Shown: in pieces, positions 62,567 to 64,000 of the stretch | Position numbering within the stretch: the first letter of the stretch is position 1 | Layout of the letters: every line of letters begins with the position of its first letter | Source of the DNA: Candidatus Sphingomonas phytovorans | GTDB lineage: Bacteria > Pseudomonadota > Alphaproteobacteria > Sphingomonadales > Sphingomonadaceae | NCBI GenBank assembly: GCA_029202385.1 | Contig: CP119314.1 | Coordinates: 3,040,501 to 3,104,500, forward strand | Length of the DNA: 64,000 nt | Reading direction: 5' to 3' | Position numbers and translations under genes: made by a program | The notes under the pieces: model-generated | The model's database searches: none | Seen by the model: the letters and a program-made list of their open reading frames with translations, nothing else | Told to the model about the DNA's origin: nothing

Positions 62567-63754
62567 TCATTCCAGGCCCGCAAGGCGTGGCCTGCCCTTG
62601 CCCGCCTGCTTCGCGCGATAGAGCATCGCATCGGCCGCCTGGATCGATCGTTGCGGATCGTGCGGGACAATGGGCGCGCCGCCGACACTGGCGCCGATCT
62701 GGATCCTGGCCGGCGTACCCAGCACCTCGACGGGCAAGCCGGCGACAATGACCAGCCGTTCGGCCACCGACCTGATCTGCACCGCCGTCACCTCGACCAG
62801 GATGACGATGAATTCGTCCCCGCCGATGCGGCCGATGACATCGCCCGACCGCACCACGCCGCGAAACCGCATCGCCATCTCGCGCAACAGGTCGTCGCCG
62901 ACGCCGTGCCCGTAATTGTCGTTGACCGCCTTGAACCCGTCCAGGTCGAGATAGAGCAGATAGCTCGACCGGATATCTTGCGGCGCTGGCATGCCGCACC
63001 GGACGGCAAGGGTTTCCATGATCCGGGCGCGATTGGCGAGACCGGTGAGCGAGTCGCTGTACGCAAGCTCCCGGTTGGTCTGGTGCGACCGGGCGAGTTC
63101 GGCGAGCAGGCGATGGCTGCGCCCGATGATGCCGAAGATGCCGATCAGCCAGAGCGGCGCCTGCAACGCGACCAGGCTGATGCCCGGCACGCCCGAACAG
63201 GCGACCGCGATCATGAAGGGCACCAGGGTGAGCGACACCTGCACCCGGGCGAACATCGGCGCCCCCGCATTGGCGAAGGCCATGCCGAAGGTGAGCCCGG
63301 TCACCACGAGCGCCGAGAGCGTGAGCAGGATGGGGTCGCCGGTCAGCGCGCAGGCCGATCCCACCACACCGACGATCAGGGCCCAGAGCAGGCCGGTCGC
63401 GATCACCCCGCGCTCGGCCTGGAACCGGTCGCCCGCATTCCGGGCGCGACCCGCCTGCGACAGCACCGACAGCCGCGACGCCAGGCCGAGCCCGGCGACC
63501 AGCAGGAGCGCGACGCCAGCCATCGGATCGGCCAGCCAGGCATAGAGCAGGATCGTCAGCACGATGCAGACCGCACCGAACGTCATCATGCCGATGGTGC
63601 CGAGGATGGTGCCGACCAGTTCCGGCCGCAGGTCGCGATCCCGCGGGGCATCAGGGCGCGTCAGCAGTTCGAACCCGCTTTCGAGGGCCATCGCCGCCCT
63701 GCCCAAGGGAGCAACCCGCATCCCGCCTCGCGTCGTCGCCACGTCCTCTTCCAT
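62567..63754 (-). CDS. Membrane-bound diguanylate cyclase
   Basis: A 395-residue protein. Five to six membrane helices span residues about 40-225, then a short linker leads to a GGDEF domain. Its motifs are [37 protein letters not shown] and the catalytic [11 protein letters not shown]. An RxxD inhibitory site (RSGD) lies five residues before GGDEF, so the enzyme should make cyclic-di-GMP from two GTP and be subject to product inhibition. The helical N-terminus probably senses a membrane or periplasmic cue. The ATG at 63752-63754 ([11 protein letters not shown]) is chosen; the longer frame adds unconserved Arg/Ser-rich residues. Confidence 0.88.
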   Translation of the reverse strand: MEEDVATTRGGMRVAPLGRAAMALESGFELLTRPDAPRDRDLRPELVGTILGTIGMMTFGAVCIVLTILLYAWLADPMAGVALLLVAGLGLASRLSVLSQAGRARNAGDRFQAERGVIATGLLWALIVGVVGSACALTGDPILLTLSALVVTGLTFGMAFANAGAPMFARVQVSLTLVPFMIAVACSGVPGISLVALQAPLWLIGIFGIIGRSHRLLAELARSHQTNRELAYSDSLTGLANRARIMETLAVRCGMPAPQDIRSSYLLYLDLDGFKAVNDNYGHGVGDDLLREMAMRFRGVVRSGDVIGRIGGDEFIVILVEVTAVQIRSVAERLVIVAGLPVEVLGTPARIQIGASVGGAPIVPHDPQRSIQAADAMLYRAKQAGKGRPRLAGLE

Positions 63755-63857
63755 TCGCCGCGCCCGATCCGATGCTGCGCCCAATTCGTTAACAACGGGC
63801 AAGCATCGGCTTGGGAAAGGACGTAGGGCGGAGCGGCACGCACCCGGATCGATCGAT

Positions 63858-64000
63858 ATGGCGGAACTCGTGGATTTGGGGCAGGCACGTCGCATGACCG
63901 TGCAGGACCGACTCAATTATCTGAACATCGGCCTGATGGCGGCGTCCTGCGCGGTGGCCTGGTTCCTGCCGTTCGAACTGTTCCTGCTGGCCTATGCCGT
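63858..64000 (+). CDS. Hypothetical membrane protein, N-terminal part (continues past window)
   Basis: An open frame from the ATG at 63858 (alternative ATG at 63894) runs to the window edge, giving 47 residues. After a short polar start it has [32 protein letters not shown], which is two closely spaced membrane segments. It is divergent from the diguanylate cyclase gene. The fragment is too short to name a family. Confidence 0.55.
   Translation, partial: MAELVDLGQARRMTVQDRLNYLNIGLMAASCAVAWFLPFELFLLAYA

Overview
The window is high-GC alphaproteobacterial chromosome and most resembles a sphingomonad (Sphingomonas-like). This rests on several things: the dense GC-rich coding, the TonB receptor/CocE/CapA type of locus, a PAP2/AUR1-like lipid phosphotransferase, a PccR-type propionate regulator, and many short palindromic intergenic elements. 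No rRNA, tRNA, CRISPR array, prophage or transposase was found. Genes are tightly packed, often with 4-base ATGA start/stop overlaps, and no gene-free stretch exceeds about 300 bases.

Layout. 1-9.9 kb holds mostly housekeeping and small metabolic genes: the end of purC, rlpA, a PAP2-family enzyme, an SDR, a divergent HxlR regulator/NmrA reductase pair, prmA, and phhA. 10-13.4 kb holds a DUF3443-DUF2844 pair, a small lipoprotein and a periplasmic glycerophosphodiesterase. 13.5-18.8 kb is a molybdenum aldehyde oxidoreductase operon of the PaoABC type with its maturation factors (XdhC-like and MocA-like). 18.9-23.7 kb is a MacAB plus outer-membrane channel export operon.

24-34.8 kb is a propionyl-CoA assimilation locus on the minus strand: pccB, a small exported protein, methylmalonyl-CoA epimerase, an enoyl-CoA hydratase, methylmalonyl-CoA mutase, bioB, a LprI-like protein and pccA. 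The divergent regulator pccR shares a promoter region with pccB, and TTTGCAAA-type operator repeats lie between them. The mutase reading frame is broken by at least nine frame changes confined to about 950 bases. A palindromic repeat has been absorbed in frame into the N-terminus of BioB. A related one forms the C-terminal tail of the MacB-type ATPase.

36.2-40.8 kb is the most unusual region, a seven-gene, one-strand, translationally coupled cassette. It encodes a 103-residue pentapeptide-repeat protein, a 169-residue protein with nine consecutive X-Lys-Glu/Asp tripeptides, a probable degenerate ATP-grasp protein, a RimK/graspetide-ligase-like ATP-grasp enzyme, two different 2-oxoglutarate/Fe(II) oxygenases and a Stf0-like sulfotransferase. 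I read it as a candidate, apparently undescribed, peptide-modification (RiPP, graspetide-like) pathway. The Lys-Glu tract is the likely substrate for side-chain amide crosslinking, hydroxylation and sulfation. This is inference from gene content and order.

40.8-53.5 kb returns to core functions: a reductase/epimerase, acetyl-CoA synthetase, an M13 peptidase, a TPR-like methyltransferase, an AbrB-family membrane protein, glutathione reductase, pgi, lepB and rnc. 53.7-62.1 kb is a nutrient-uptake operon (TonB receptor, YfcC-like transporter, CocE/NonD hydrolase, LysR) divergent from a Tat-exported CapA-family protein. The window ends with a DUF2809 membrane protein, a membrane-bound diguanylate cyclase with an intact GGDEF motif, and the start of another membrane protein.
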